Origin: an uncultured Rhodobacter sp.
GTDB taxonomy: Bacteria; Pseudomonadota; Alphaproteobacteria; Rhodobacterales; Rhodobacteraceae
Assembly: GCA_937901435.1 (NCBI GenBank)
Contig: CALGTJ010000091.1
Coordinates: forward strand, 1-11,253
Direction of reading: 5' to 3'
Length of the DNA: 11,253 nt
The position numbers and the translations under genes are program-made. Each line of letters opens with the position of its first letter. The stretch's first letter is position 1. Below are positions 1-10,132 of this stretch, in pieces. Below the pieces are notes generated by a model that saw only the letters and a program-made list of their open reading frames with translations, had not been told where the DNA came from and searched no databases.

Positions 1-1337
1 AGACCGGGCATTTCGAACCCGGTTTCCAGCGGCCAGACGGTCAGGGCGATTTCGTGCTTGCCCAGATCAGAGGCGCGCCGGATTGTGGCCGCGCCTTCGA
101 TCTCATGGTCTTCCAGCAAGTGCCCAAGCCGCTCTGCCGCGCCCTCTGAATAGGCGGCCAGCACCACGTTGCCGGTCTCGACCTTGGTGCGCACGTGGTC
201 TGCCACAGCACCAAACAGGCTGACGCTTTCCTGCTGACGTTCTGGCGAGAAATTGCGCCCGATGCGCCCGCCGCCGTCCGTCACGCCAAGCCCGGTGGCC
301 TGTTGCAGCGGGTTGAACTGGATCACGCGGCGCGCGCCCAGCGAGACCTCCCATGCGGCGTCATCAAGGTACAACAACCCCGGCGGGCAGGGTTTATAGA
401 CGGTATCAAGGCGGTTTTTCTGTTCAAGTGCGTGTTTGCGCGTGCCGTATTGGTCTTCGACCGACTCCCACCGCGAGACCCGCGCGGGCGTGACCTGATC
501 GTCAAGGCAGACCGAGGCGCCCGGTAGATAATCAAACAGCGTTTCCAGCCGGTCATAGAAAAACGGCAGCCAATGTTCGATGCCCGCATGTTTGCGCCCC
601 GCGCTGACCGCCTCGTACAGCGGATCATCGGTGCCTGCCGCGCCGAACTCGATACGGTAATTCTGGCGAAACCGGGTGATCGCGGCCTCGTCCAGAATGA
701 CCTCGCTGACCGGGGCCAGTTCGATCTGGCTCAGCTTTTCCGTGGTCCTTTGCGTGGCCGCATCAAAGCTGCGCGCGCCGTCCAGCACATCGCCAAAGAA
801 ATCAAGTCGCACCGGCCCGCCCTCGCCCGGTGGATAGATGTCGATAATGCCGCCCCGGATCGCGTAGTCGCCCGGTTCCAGCACGGTCGGTGCCTGAGTA
901 AAGCCCATGCGCACCAGAAACGCGCGCAAGCCCTGTTCGTCGATGCGGTTGCCGACCTGTGCGACAAAGGCCGACTCGCGCAGGACATCCCGCGCAGGCA
1001 CCCGCTGGGTTGCCGCGTTCAGGGTGGTGAGCAGCACGAACGGCCCCGCCAAGCCTGCCAGCCCCTGTGCCAAGGTGGCCAAGGCCGCCATCCGGGCAGA
1101 GGCGATATCGGCGTTTGGCGACACGCGGTCAAAGGGCAGACAATCCCAGCCCGGAAACTCCAGCACCGGCACGTCGGGCGCAAAGAACTGCAAAGCGGCG
1201 CGCATGGCTGCCAGCCGCTTGTCATCGCGCGCGATATGGATGACCGGGCGGGCGCTCTTTTCCAGCTCCGCGAGGATCAGCTTGGCGTCAAAGCCCTCGG
1301 GCGCGCCGCCGATTGTGAGATAGGTTGGTTTAGACAT
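1..1337 (-). CDS. mfd: Transcription-repair coupling factor Mfd, N-terminal part (truncated by window edge)
   Basis: Mfd is a cytoplasmic DNA translocase that removes stalled RNA polymerase from damaged DNA and recruits UvrA. The start is the ATG at 1337, giving MSKPTYLTIGGAPEGFDAKL. The frame stays open for 445 codons to base 3, so about 700 of the family's usual ~1150 residues lie outside the window. The visible part is the UvrB-like N-terminal module. Residues 61-74 (FPGWDCLPFDRVSP) and 155-170 (PGDYAIRGGIIDIYPP) match signatures shared by Mfd and UvrB. The last residues (VWPLETGFEMPGL) fit the family just before the RNA-polymerase-interaction domain. That domain and the helicase motifs are not visible. 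I checked the frame at several points and found no frameshift. A GAGG about 7 nt before the ATG could be the ribosome binding site. The gene lies 59 bp downstream of the membrane-protein gene on the same strand. Identity is very secure. Confidence 0.97.
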   Translation of the reverse strand, partial: MSKPTYLTIGGAPEGFDAKLILAELEKSARPVIHIARDDKRLAAMRAALQFFAPDVPVLEFPGWDCLPFDRVSPNADIASARMAALATLAQGLAGLAGPFVLLTTLNAATQRVPARDVLRESAFVAQVGNRIDEQGLRAFLVRMGFTQAPTVLEPGDYAIRGGIIDIYPPGEGGPVRLDFFGDVLDGARSFDAATQRTTEKLSQIELAPVSEVILDEAAITRFRQNYRIEFGAAGTDDPLYEAVSAGRKHAGIEHWLPFFYDRLETLFDYLPGASVCLDDQVTPARVSRWESVEDQYGTRKHALEQKNRLDTVYKPCPPGLLYLDDAAWEVSLGARRVIQFNPLQQATGLGVTDGGGRIGRNFSPERQQESVSLFGAVADHVRTKVETGNVVLAAYSEGAAERLGHLLEDHEIEGAATIRRASDLGKHEIALTVWPLETGFEMPG

Positions 1338-1346
1338 AAGAGGCCT

Positions 1347-1374
1347 CAGGTACCGCGCCCAGCGGCCAAGTCAA
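1347..1374 (-). promoter_or_regulatory. Candidate promoter for mfd
   Basis: Read on the minus strand, TTGACT (1374-1369) is followed by a 16-nt spacer and TACCTG (1352-1347). The -35 is good and the -10 is weak. The -10 ends only 9 nt before the mfd ATG, so this promoter would give a nearly leaderless mRNA that lacks the GAGG before the start. Transcription from the upstream membrane-protein gene is an equally good explanation. Confidence 0.3.
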
Positions 1375-1396
1375 CCGCTGAATTCAAGCCCGGTAC

Positions 1397-3047
<1,651 letters not shown>

Positions 3048-3106
3048 GTCCGCTTTGGGTTCGCGGCCCTCTTCGGCGGTCCCTCGCTATATTGTGATAA
3101 AGTGGA

Positions 3107-3135
3107 TTCACAGGCGGCTGAACTTGGCCTATAGT
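3107..3135 (+). promoter_or_regulatory. Strong sigma-70-type promoter for the SYLF lipoprotein gene
   Basis: TTCACA (3107-3112), a 17-nt spacer and TATAGT (3130-3135) each differ from the TTGACA/TATAAT consensus by one base. The predicted transcription start is near 3142, leaving a leader of about 58 nt before the ATG at 3200. The -10 and following bases (TATAGTGCC) recur in the candidate gyrA promoter. Confidence 0.6.
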
Positions 3136-3199
3136 GCCCCTCAGAGCGTTCGGACAAACAAGAGCGTCAGAGGCACACCGGCAAGATAAGGCACACCCA

Positions 3200-3760
3200 A
3201 TGAACATGATTACCCGTCGAACCCTTCTGGGCGGCGCAGGCGCTGCGACCATGCTGACCGCAGCTTGTGGCAATGGCATCGGCAGTCGCGGCGGGTCGGA
3301 AATCGACGCGCGCGTCGATGCGACCCATAATTTTCTGTATTCCAAGTATCCCAACACCATGGATCTGCGCGACAAATCTGTCGGCATCCTGACAATGCCG
3401 CTTGTCACCAAGGCCGGCTTTGGCGTCGGTGGCTCGTACGGGCGCGGCGCGCTGCGGGTCAATGACGTGACGGTGGACTATTACTCGGCCGCCTCGGGCA
3501 CCATCGGGTTGCAAATCGGGGCGCAGCAATATGCCCACTCCCTGTTTTTCCTGACCAATGAGGCGCTGGAAAAATTCCGCCGCTCGCCGGGCTGGGAAGC
3601 CGGGGCAGACGCGGAATTCACCTTGCAGGAAAATGGCGAGAACATCTCTGCCGCGACCACGACCTCGCTCTCGCCGGTGATCGCGCTGATCTATGGGCAG
3701 GCCGGACTGATTGCCGGGGCGACACTGAAGGGCACCAAATACACCCGCATTATTCCCTGA
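3200..3760 (+). CDS. SYLF/Ysc84-domain lipid-binding protein, probable lipoprotein
   Basis: This 186-residue protein belongs to the SYLF (Ysc84-related) family. Eukaryotic members bind phosphoinositides; bacterial members are exported proteins of poorly known function. The start is the ATG at 3200 (MNMITRRTLLGGAGAATML). An in-frame start further upstream would overlap the promoter and bury the signal peptide. Residues 1-23 form a signal peptide with a twin-arginine-like RR-T-L-L (6-10) and a lipobox-like LTAAC ending at Cys23, so export and lipid attachment are likely. Threonine at the -3 position is less usual. The SYLF domain fills about 40-186. Its typical elements are LTMPLVTKAGFGVGGSYGRG (64-83), GWEAGADAEF (131-140) and IYGQAGLIAGATLKG (164-178). 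The gene has its own promoter and no obvious operon partner. The family call is firm; the function is not known. Confidence 0.9.
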   Translation: MNMITRRTLLGGAGAATMLTAACGNGIGSRGGSEIDARVDATHNFLYSKYPNTMDLRDKSVGILTMPLVTKAGFGVGGSYGRGALRVNDVTVDYYSAASGTIGLQIGAQQYAHSLFFLTNEALEKFRRSPGWEAGADAEFTLQENGENISAATTTSLSPVIALIYGQAGLIAGATLKGTKYTRIIP

Positions 3761-3783
3761 TCTTGCGGGTTTGCTCTGCAAAA

Positions 3784-3804
3784 CGAATTTTCGTCGAAAA
3801 TTCG
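3784..3804. repeat. 21-bp palindrome with 10-bp arms and one central base
   Basis: CGAATTTTCG (3784-3793), T, then CGAAAATTCG (3795-3804) is a perfect palindrome. It lies 23 bp after the SYLF stop. No T-run follows on either strand, so it is not a typical intrinsic terminator. An operator, a repeated palindromic element or an mRNA 3'-end stabiliser are all possible. Confidence 0.6.
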
Positions 3805-3805
3805 G

Positions 3806-3831
3806 TGCGATCGGGGCGCGCCTCGGTCGCA
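3806..3831. repeat. 26-bp GC-rich palindrome with two wobble pairs
   Basis: Bases 3806-3831 pair from TGCGA at the left to TCGCA at the right. The only non-Watson-Crick positions are two G-T pairs, which RNA would tolerate. It sits one base after the preceding palindrome, and a short GGCCC-AAT-GGGCC repeat follows at 3836-3848. A strong RNA hairpin at the 3' end of the SYLF transcript is likely. It could end or protect that mRNA, although no U-tract is present. Confidence 0.5.
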
Positions 3832-3849
3832 TAGAGGCCCAATGGGCCA

Positions 3850-3879
3850 TTGCACCCTATATGCCGCTGGGGGTATAGT
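3850..3879 (+). promoter_or_regulatory. Candidate gyrA promoter
   Basis: TTGCAC (3850-3855), an 18-nt spacer and TATAGT (3874-3879) precede gyrA. The -10 is good and the -35 is mediocre. The predicted start near 3886 gives a leader of about 51 nt. That leader holds the 12-bp palindrome GCCCGGCCGGGC (3899-3910), which could form a hairpin before the ribosome binding site. Confidence 0.4.
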
Positions 3880-3936
3880 GCCGGACAACAACATCTGGGC
3901 CCGGCCGGGCTGGTAGCACAAGAGACGGACAGGCAC

Positions 3937-6723
3937 GTGAGCGATACGCCCGAAACACCTGAAAATTCAGACGGAACACCGCCAGATCGTTACGTCTACG
4001 ACGGTCCGCAGATCTCTATTTCAGATGAGATGAAAACATCCTATCTGGACTACGCGATGAGCGTGATCGTCTCTCGGGCGATCCCGGACCTGCGCGACGG
4101 GTTGAAACCGGTGCATAGGCGTATTCTGTTTGCGATGCACGAGACCGGCAACACCCACGACAAATCCTATCGCAAATCTGCGCGTCCTGTGGGCGACACC
4201 ATGGGCAAATACCATCCCCACGGCGACAGCGCGATTTATGACGCGCTCGTGCGCATGGCGCAGGGGTTTTCCATGTCCCTGCCCTTGCTGGACGGACAAG
4301 GCAACTTTGGCTCGATGGACGGCGATAACGCGGCCGCCATGCGTTACACCGAGGTGCGCATGGACAAGCCTGCGGCTTTTCTGCTGGCCGATATTGAAAA
4401 AGAAACCGTTGATTTTCAGGACAATTATGACGGCAAAGACCGCGAGCCTTCTGTGCTGCCCGCGCGCTTTCCGAATATGCTGGTCAATGGCGCGGGCGGT
4501 ATCGCCGTCGGTATGGCGACCAACATCCCGCCCCATAACCTTGGCGAGGTCATCGACGCCACGCTGGCGCTGATCGAGAATCCGGACCTCGATTCGCTGG
4601 AACTGATGGACTATGTCCCGGCCCCCGATTTTCCCACGGGCGGCGTGATCCTTGGCCGCGCTGGCGCGCGCAAGGCCTATATGGAAGGGCGCGGCAGCGT
4701 CATCATCCGCGCCAAGACCCGCATCGAAGAGATCCGCAAGGACCGTTACGCGATCATTCTGGACGAGATTCCCTATCAGGTGAACAAGGCCACGATGATC
4801 GAAAAAATCGCGGAACTGGCCAAAGAGAAAAAGCTGGAAGGCATCAGTCACGTTCAGGACGAATCCGACCGGGTCGGCGTGCGCGTGGTGATCGAGTTGA
4901 AACGCGACGCCACGGCCGAGGTCGTGCTGAACCAGCTTTACCGCTTTACGCCGATGCAGACCTCTTTCGGCTGCAACATGCTGGCGCTGAACGGCGGTCG
5001 CCCTGAACAGCTGACGCTGCGCGATTTCCTGAAGTATTTCATCACCTTCCGCGAAGAAGTTGTGGCGCGCCGCACCGCGTTTGAATTGCGCAAAGCGCGC
5101 GAGCGCAGTCATATCCTCTGCGGTCTGGCCGTGGCCGTCAGCAATGTCGACGAGGTCGTCGCCACCATCCGCGCCAGTGCCGATGCGCCCGAAGCGCGTG
5201 CCAAACTGATGGAGCGTCGCTGGCCCGCGGGCGAGATCGCCGGCTACATCCGGCTGATCGATGACCCAAGCCACACGGTGAACGAGGACGGCACCTATTA
5301 CCTTAGCGAAATTCAGGCCCGTGCCATTCTGGACCTGCGTCTGCAACGCCTGACCCAGATCGGCGTCAAAGAGGTTACTGACGAGTTGGAAGAACTGGCG
5401 GGTAAGATCAAGGAATACCTCGATATTCTGCGCTCTCGCGAGCGGATCATGGGCATCATCAGTGACGAGTTGCGCGAGGTGAAATCCCTGTTCGCCGTGC
5501 CGCGCCGCACCGAGATCATCGACTGGTCCGGGGATATGGACGACGAGGATCTGATCGAGCGCGAGGATATGGTCGTGACCATCACCTCTGGCGGCTACAT
5601 CAAACGCACGCCTCTGGTCGATTTCCGCAGTCAGCGGCGGGGCGGCAAGGGCCTCGCGTCCATGGCCACTAAAGAAGAGGACGTGGTCACCACGCTGTTC
5701 GTGGCCAATACCCATACGCAACTGCTGTTCTTCACCAGTGACGGCATGGTCTATAAGCTAAAGACATGGCGCCTGCCCCAAGGCAGCCGCACCGCAAAGG
5801 GCAAGGCGGTCGTGAACATCCTGCCTATTCCCAACACCGTGTCGATTGCGGCCATCATGCCGGTCGACAAGCCGGAAAACGAATGGGACGATCTGCAAAT
5901 CGTCTTTGCGACCTCTGCAGGCGATGTGCGGCGCAATGCGCTGTCTGACTTCACCAACGTGCGCTCTAACGGCAAGATCGCGATGAAATTGCCGGACGAG
6001 AACGTGTCGCTGGTCAATGCGCGGATCTGCACCGAAGACGACGACATCATGCTGGTCACCTCCATGGGCCGTGCGATCCGGTTCCAGACCACCGATGTGC
6101 GTGTCTTCAAGGGGCGTGATTCCACCGGCGTACGCGGCATCCGCCTTGGCAAGGACGACAAGGTGGTGTCCATGTCCGTGATCCGCCACTTCCGTGCCGA
6201 GGCAGAGGAACGCGCCGCCTACCTCAAGATGCGCCGCGCTGTGGCCGGTCTGGCCGATGACGCCGAGGGCAATGACGACGAAGACACCGTACCAGTGGCC
6301 GAAAACTTTACGCAGGAACGCTACGCCGAGATGTCGGCGGCCGAGGATCTGATCCTGACGATCACCGCCAAAGGATCGGGCAAGATCAGTTCCAGCCACG
6401 ACTATCCGGTACGCGGTCGCGGGGGCCAAGGTGTTGCTGCAATGGACAAGGTGATGCGGGGCGGGCGTCTGGTGGCAAGCTTTGCTGTCGATATGGACGA
6501 TCAGATCATGCTGGTCACCTCGACTGGCCAGTCGATTCGCTGTCCCGTTGAAGGCATCAGTTTCCGTTCGCGCGGGGCGGGTGGCGTAAAGGTCTTTGAC
6601 ACCGCCAAGAACGAAGAAGTGGTCTCTGTCGCATGGATTGCGGATCAGGGCGATGAGGATGCGGCTGGCGGCACGGTCGAAGACGGTGGTGCGGGTCAAG
6701 AGGGCGGAACGGGCGAGGTCTAG
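3937..6723 (+). CDS. gyrA: DNA gyrase subunit A
   Basis: GyrA is the DNA-breaking and rejoining subunit of the A2B2 gyrase that introduces negative supercoils. The chosen start is the GTG at 3937, after GGACAGGCAC, giving 928 residues. A TTG at 3850 is in frame but lies in the promoter region. The breakage domain shows [20 protein letters not shown] (36-55), the quinolone region with Ser98 and Asp102 in [10 protein letters not shown], and the catalytic Tyr137 in [10 protein letters not shown]. The GyrA box QRRGGKG (566-572) separates it from topoisomerase IV ParC. The C-terminal beta-pinwheel shows repeated blade motifs such as [22 protein letters not shown] and [11 protein letters not shown]. 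About 50 extra residues (roughly 752-803, acidic and alanine-rich) interrupt the pinwheel, and the tail is Gly/Glu/Asp-rich. Both are common in alphaproteobacterial GyrA as I recall. Ser98 and Asp102 are the quinolone-sensitive residues. Identity is very secure. Confidence 0.98.
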   Translation: MSDTPETPENSDGTPPDRYVYDGPQISISDEMKTSYLDYAMSVIVSRAIPDLRDGLKPVHRRILFAMHETGNTHDKSYRKSARPVGDTMGKYHPHGDSAIYDALVRMAQGFSMSLPLLDGQGNFGSMDGDNAAAMRYTEVRMDKPAAFLLADIEKETVDFQDNYDGKDREPSVLPARFPNMLVNGAGGIAVGMATNIPPHNLGEVIDATLALIENPDLDSLELMDYVPAPDFPTGGVILGRAGARKAYMEGRGSVIIRAKTRIEEIRKDRYAIILDEIPYQVNKATMIEKIAELAKEKKLEGISHVQDESDRVGVRVVIELKRDATAEVVLNQLYRFTPMQTSFGCNMLALNGGRPEQLTLRDFLKYFITFREEVVARRTAFELRKARERSHILCGLAVAVSNVDEVVATIRASADAPEARAKLMERRWPAGEIAGYIRLIDDPSHTVNEDGTYYLSEIQARAILDLRLQRLTQIGVKEVTDELEELAGKIKEYLDILRSRERIMGIISDELREVKSLFAVPRRTEIIDWSGDMDDEDLIEREDMVVTITSGGYIKRTPLVDFRSQRRGGKGLASMATKEEDVVTTLFVANTHTQLLFFTSDGMVYKLKTWRLPQGSRTAKGKAVVNILPIPNTVSIAAIMPVDKPENEWDDLQIVFATSAGDVRRNALSDFTNVRSNGKIAMKLPDENVSLVNARICTEDDDIMLVTSMGRAIRFQTTDVRVFKGRDSTGVRGIRLGKDDKVVSMSVIRHFRAEAEERAAYLKMRRAVAGLADDAEGNDDEDTVPVAENFTQERYAEMSAAEDLILTITAKGSGKISSSHDYPVRGRGGQGVAAMDKVMRGGRLVASFAVDMDDQIMLVTSTGQSIRCPVEGISFRSRGAGGVKVFDTAKNEEVVSVAWIADQGDEDAAGGTVEDGGAGQEGGTGEV

Positions 6724-6731
6724 ACCCACTT

Positions 6732-6759
6732 TTTGGACATTTGTTAACGAATGTCCAAA
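6732..6759. promoter_or_regulatory. 28-bp near-perfect palindrome between gyrA and the DoxX-like gene
   Basis: TTTGGACATT (6732-6741) and AATGTCCAAA (6750-6759) are perfect 10-bp arms. They flank T-GTTAAC-G, whose centre is itself a palindrome, so only one base pair in 28 fails to match. It starts 8 bp after the gyrA stop and ends 86 bp before the next start codon. The AT-rich stem and lack of a long T-run argue against a classical terminator. An operator for a dimeric regulator of the downstream gene, or a 3'-end hairpin for gyrA mRNA, are the main options. Confidence 0.6.
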
Positions 6760-6845
6760 TTTCGCCGCATCTTCGCCAATTCGAGGGCAAAGTCATTACC
6801 GCGATATGAACACCAAGGTGGGGGGCTGCCATCTGGGGTGTAGAA

Positions 6846-7472
6846 ATGCCAAATACTCTATCCAACCGTTCTGCTGAACGCCTGACAAATCTGGGCGCCA
6901 CTGGTTGTTCCGTCCTTCGTATGATCGTTGGGGCGTATTTTCTGGCGAAAGCTGCCGGGCTGATGCTTGTACCGGGACGCGTGACGCTGCTGCACTCTGT
7001 CCTTGCAGAGGGCACAGCCGTCACTTTGACCACGGGGTTCCTTGTTGCCGGGGGCTTGACGCTGTTGCTTGGCGTCGTAATTCGTCCTGCCATCGCTGTT
7101 CTGGGTCTCTACGCGCTTTGCACGGCGGGTATTGGTCTGCTGGCTGGCGTGGAAAGCGTGACAGTTCACCTTGTGCAAACCGCAGCCCTGCTAGGCGCAA
7201 TGACCCTTGTTGCCATCGGCCACCCGATGCAGACCGACACCCTGATGGAATTCATCCGCGTCCAACGCACCTTGCGCCGCAAACTGCCCCAAATGCCTGA
7301 TCTGCCCCATATGCGCCAGCACGGCCGCGATACCATGATCGACCTCACCGCCACCCGCCCAAATGATCTTAGCGACGACGAGCAGGACGAATGGGGCGAG
7401 GATGACGCGGGCAACCTGTTCCAAGAGGTCTGGCAAGAGAATTCGCGCCCAAGGCTGATTCGCGTCGCCTGA
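6846..7472 (+). CDS. DoxX-like integral membrane protein, function unknown
   Basis: This 208-residue protein has four probable membrane helices at about 20-42, 57-77, 79-102 and 108-126, followed by a cytoplasmic tail. The segment LRMIVGAYFLAKAAGLM (24-40) resembles the first helix of DoxX-family proteins. That family match is weak and I know no certain function. The tail begins with a basic stretch (FIRVQRTLRRKLP, 136-148). It continues with an acidic one (LSDDEQDEWGEDDAGN, 175-190), perhaps an interaction segment. The start is the ATG at 6846, with GGGGTG about 8 nt upstream as a possible ribosome binding site. The gene lies 122 bp after gyrA, behind the 28-bp palindrome, and 39 bp before trmFO on the same strand, so it may lead the trmFO-gluQ transcript. 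The coding call is firm because the helices and tail are coherent. Confidence 0.8.
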   Translation: MPNTLSNRSAERLTNLGATGCSVLRMIVGAYFLAKAAGLMLVPGRVTLLHSVLAEGTAVTLTTGFLVAGGLTLLLGVVIRPAIAVLGLYALCTAGIGLLAGVESVTVHLVQTAALLGAMTLVAIGHPMQTDTLMEFIRVQRTLRRKLPQMPDLPHMRQHGRDTMIDLTATRPNDLSDDEQDEWGEDDAGNLFQEVWQENSRPRLIRVA

Positions 7473-7499
7473 GATCTTTCCTTTCGCCCTGCCCTCGCC

Positions 7500-7505
7500 T
7501 AAATC
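7500..7505 (+). promoter_or_regulatory. Possible -10 element for leaderless trmFO mRNA
   Basis: TAAATC at 7500-7505 ends 6 nt before the trmFO ATG, so transcription from it would start at or next to the A of the ATG. No Shine-Dalgarno sequence is seen before this ATG, which fits a leaderless message. No convincing -35 is present, so translational coupling to the upstream gene is also possible. Confidence 0.25.
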
Positions 7506-7511
7506 CCACGT

Positions 7512-8864
7512 ATGAGCAAAACATTGAACATCGTGGGCGGCGGCATGGCCGGGTCCGAGGCCGCATGGCAGGCCGCTGAAATGGGCGTTGACGTGGTGAT
7601 CCACGAGATGCGCCCGACCGTTGGCACCTTTGCCCATCGCACGGGCGATCTGGCGGAGATGGTCTGTTCCAACTCTTTCCGCTCTGACGATGACGAGCAG
7701 AACGCGGTCGGCCTGCTGCATTGGGAAATGCGTGCGGCCAACGGGATCATCATGACCACCGCCGATGCCCATGCCCTGCCCGCAGGTGGCGCGCTGGCGG
7801 TCGACCGCGATCCCTTTGCCCGCGCGGTCACGGCCAAGTTGCACGCCCATCCGCGTATCACTGTGGTGGACAGCGAGATCACCACCCTGCCCGATGACGG
7901 CCATTGGATCATCGCCACCGGGCCTTTGACCTCTGGCGCGCTGGCGCAGGCGATTCGCGACGAGACCGGCACAGACGCGCTGGCCTTTTTCGACGCCATC
8001 GCCCCCATCGTCTATGCCGACAGCATCGACCTGAGCAAAGCGTGGTTTCAGTCACGCTATGACAAGGGCGAGACCGAGGAAGACCGCAAGGCCTACCTGA
8101 ACTGCCCGATGGACCGTGACACCCACGAGGCCTTTATCGACGCGCTGCTCGCCGCCGACAAAGCCGAGTTCAAAGAGGGCGAAACCGCAGGCTATTTCGA
8201 CGGCTGCCTGCCGATAGAGGTCATGGCAGAGCGCGGCCGCGAGACCCTGCGCCACGGCCCGATGAAACCCGTCGGCCTCACCAACCCGCATCAACCCGAC
8301 GTCAAACCCTACGCCGTGGTGCAACTGCGCCGCGACAACAAGTTGGGCACCCTGTTCAACATTGTCGGCTTTCAGACCAAGATGAAATACGGCGCACAGG
8401 CAGAGGTCTTGCGGATGATTCCGGGCCTTGAGAACGCGCGCTTTGCCCGGCTCGGTGGCATCCACCGCAATACATTCATCAACTCACCCACATTACTTGA
8501 CGGCGCTATGCGCCTGAAATCAAAGCCGAACATCCGTTTCGCCGGGCAGATCACCGGGGTCGAGGGCTACGTGGAATCCGCGGCCATGGGCCTGCTTGCC
8601 GGACGGCTTGCCGCCGCTGAACTCCTTGGCGCGCCGCTGGACATGCCCCCCCAGGACACCGCCATGGGCGCGCTGATCCATCACATCACCGGCGGGGCCG
8701 AGGCCAAGACGTTTCAGCCGATGAACGTGAATTTCGGCCTGTTCCAACCCGTTGACCTCAAAGGCGGACGGCGCAACCGACCGGCCCGTTACAAGGCCTA
8801 CACAGACCGCGCCAAAGCCGCATGGACCGCGTGGTTGGGCCAAAGCAAGCTGGACGCGGCCTGA
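7512..8864 (+). CDS. trmFO: Folate/FAD-dependent tRNA (uracil-54-C5)-methyltransferase
   Basis: TrmFO makes 5-methyluridine at position 54 of the tRNA T-loop. It uses methylenetetrahydrofolate as carbon donor and FADH2 as reductant, unlike the SAM-dependent TrmA. The start is the ATG at 7512, giving 450 residues, a typical length. The FAD-binding [10 protein letters not shown] lies at residues 9-18. The two cysteines essential in the family are present: C52 in [12 protein letters not shown] and C232 in [37 protein letters not shown] (254-275) and the C-terminal NVNFGLFQP (405-413) are also characteristic. No ribosome binding site is visible. The gene lies 39 bp after the DoxX-like gene and 31 bp before gluQ, a second tRNA-modification gene, so a shared transcript is likely. 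Identity is very secure. The related MnmG is excluded by the shorter length and these motifs. Confidence 0.97.
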   Translation: MSKTLNIVGGGMAGSEAAWQAAEMGVDVVIHEMRPTVGTFAHRTGDLAEMVCSNSFRSDDDEQNAVGLLHWEMRAANGIIMTTADAHALPAGGALAVDRDPFARAVTAKLHAHPRITVVDSEITTLPDDGHWIIATGPLTSGALAQAIRDETGTDALAFFDAIAPIVYADSIDLSKAWFQSRYDKGETEEDRKAYLNCPMDRDTHEAFIDALLAADKAEFKEGETAGYFDGCLPIEVMAERGRETLRHGPMKPVGLTNPHQPDVKPYAVVQLRRDNKLGTLFNIVGFQTKMKYGAQAEVLRMIPGLENARFARLGGIHRNTFINSPTLLDGAMRLKSKPNIRFAGQITGVEGYVESAAMGLLAGRLAAAELLGAPLDMPPQDTAMGALIHHITGGAEAKTFQPMNVNFGLFQPVDLKGGRRNRPARYKAYTDRAKAAWTAWLGQSKLDAA

Positions 8865-8895
8865 TGAAGTTCGGACCGCAACTTTCTGACATAGC

Positions 8896-9768
8896 GTGAT
8901 TTTTCGTACGCGTTTCGCGCCCAGCCCCACTGGCCCGCTGCATCTGGGTCACGCCTATTCTGCCTTGCTGGCCTTTGACATGGCGCGCGCAGCGGGCGGG
9001 CAATTCCTGCTGCGGATCGAGGATATCGACGCCACCCGCAGCAAACCACAGTGGGAAGAACAGATCTACGACGACCTGCGCTGGCTTGGCGTCACTTGGG
9101 ATGCGCCGCCGATGCGTCAATCGGAGCGCAGCGACAGCTATCAGGCCGCACTGGACCGCCTTTGGTCGATGGGCCTGCTCTATCCCTGCACCTGCACCCG
9201 TCGTGACATCGATGCTGCCTTGTCCGCCCCACAGGAAGGCGTGGAGGTCGGCTATGGACCGGACGGGCCGATCTATCCCGGCACCTGCCGCTCCTTGTCT
9301 GACCGCCTTGGACCCAGACCAACGGGCGTGTTACGATTGGACTTGCGGGCCGCCTTGACCCATCTGATGCCTCAAACCGTAACATTCACAGAGACAGGCG
9401 TGGGTCCAAATGGCGAAACCGGGACCCGCGCCTACACCGATCACCTGCGAACCTTGGGCGATATCGTCTTGTCCCGAAAGGATTTTCTTGGATCCTATCA
9501 CCTGTCGGTCGTGCTGGATGACGCCGCTCAGGCGATCACCCACGTGGTGCGCGGGCGCGATCTGTTCGACGCCACGCAGATCCATGTGATCCTACAACGC
9601 CTACTTGACCTGCCCACGCCAATCTACCACCATCATCGCCTGATCCGAGACGCTCATGGCAAACGCCTCGCAAAACGCGATGACGCCCGCGCCATCGCCA
9701 AATACCGTGAAGACGGGGCCAGCGCGCAGGAAATCCGCGCTATGACAGGTCTGCCATCGGCGACATAA
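8896..9768 (+). CDS. gluQ: Glutamyl-Q tRNA(Asp) synthetase
   Basis: GluQ (YadB) activates glutamate without bound tRNA and attaches it to queuosine at position 34 of tRNA-Asp, in the cytoplasm. The start is the GTG at 8896 ([20 protein letters not shown]). It is the only choice because an in-frame TGA lies at 8887-8889. The 290-residue length covers the catalytic core and lacks the anticodon-binding domain of full glutamyl-tRNA synthetase. The HIGH signature is HLGH (16-19), the KMSKS-like loop is KRLAKR (256-261), and [10 protein letters not shown] (40-49) is a class-I GluRS motif. A zinc site is indicated by C98, C100, Y127 and C131. It follows trmFO by 31 bp without a visible ribosome binding site. 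Its last 29 bp overlap the end of hisI on the other strand. Identity is very secure. Confidence 0.95.
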   Translation: MIFRTRFAPSPTGPLHLGHAYSALLAFDMARAAGGQFLLRIEDIDATRSKPQWEEQIYDDLRWLGVTWDAPPMRQSERSDSYQAALDRLWSMGLLYPCTCTRRDIDAALSAPQEGVEVGYGPDGPIYPGTCRSLSDRLGPRPTGVLRLDLRAALTHLMPQTVTFTETGVGPNGETGTRAYTDHLRTLGDIVLSRKDFLGSYHLSVVLDDAAQAITHVVRGRDLFDATQIHVILQRLLDLPTPIYHHHRLIRDAHGKRLAKRDDARAIAKYREDGASAQEIRAMTGLPSAT

Positions 9769-10108
9769 GCTCGACTTCTGCGCCCTCACGCACAGTTGTG
9801 TAAAAACAGCTGCGGCGATTTGTGTGACAGGCTGGCCCCGTCTGATCCACCAAAGCCAGCAAACAGTCCCGGTCACAGTCCAGCCGCAGATCGACCAAGG
9901 CCTGCACATGACCCGATGTTTCACCCTTCACCCAAAACGACTTTCTCGAACGTGACCAGTAGGTTACGCGCCCCGTCTCAAGTGTCTTGGCCACGGCCTC
10001 GGTGTTCATCCACGCCAGCATCAGAACCTCGCCCGTATCATGTTGCTGCGCAATCACCGGCAACAGGCCACGCGCGTCATAGACCAAAGTGGTGGGATCA
10101 AACGCCAT
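9740..10108 (-). CDS. hisI: Phosphoribosyl-AMP cyclohydrolase
   Basis: HisI opens the purine ring of phosphoribosyl-AMP in the third step of histidine synthesis, as a cytoplasmic homodimer. The start is the ATG at 10108 ([17 protein letters not shown]), preceded by a good AAAGGA about 7 nt upstream, giving 122 residues. This is the stand-alone form without a fused HisE domain. The signatures are AWMNTEA (32-38), [22 protein letters not shown] (46-67) and DCDRDCLL (77-84). Zinc ligands are probably C78, C94 and C101, and magnesium ligands are probably D77, D79 and D81, by analogy with the characterised archaeal enzyme. The gene stands apart from any other histidine gene. It is divergent from the scaffold gene and convergent with gluQ. 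Identity is very secure. Confidence 0.97.
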   Translation of the reverse strand: MAFDPTTLVYDARGLLPVIAQQHDTGEVLMLAWMNTEAVAKTLETGRVTYWSRSRKSFWVKGETSGHVQALVDLRLDCDRDCLLALVDQTGPACHTNRRSCFYTTVREGAEVELMSPMADLS

Positions 10109-10132
10109 AAGATATCCTTTTCACAAGCCGCC

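Noticed and set aside
4021..5721. Minus-strand open frame of 566 codons
   Set aside because: It lies wholly opposite gyrA. Its composition, rich in His, Arg, Gly and Asp, is typical of the reverse frame of a GC-rich gene.
6732..6759. CtrA binding site reading of the GTTAAC core
   Set aside because: CtrA sites need two TTAA half-sites spaced by 7 bases; no second half-site is at the required distance.
6806..6877. Short frame with a start at 6806 overlapping the DoxX-like gene
   Set aside because: It gives 23 residues with no clear ribosome binding site and overlaps a better-supported gene start.
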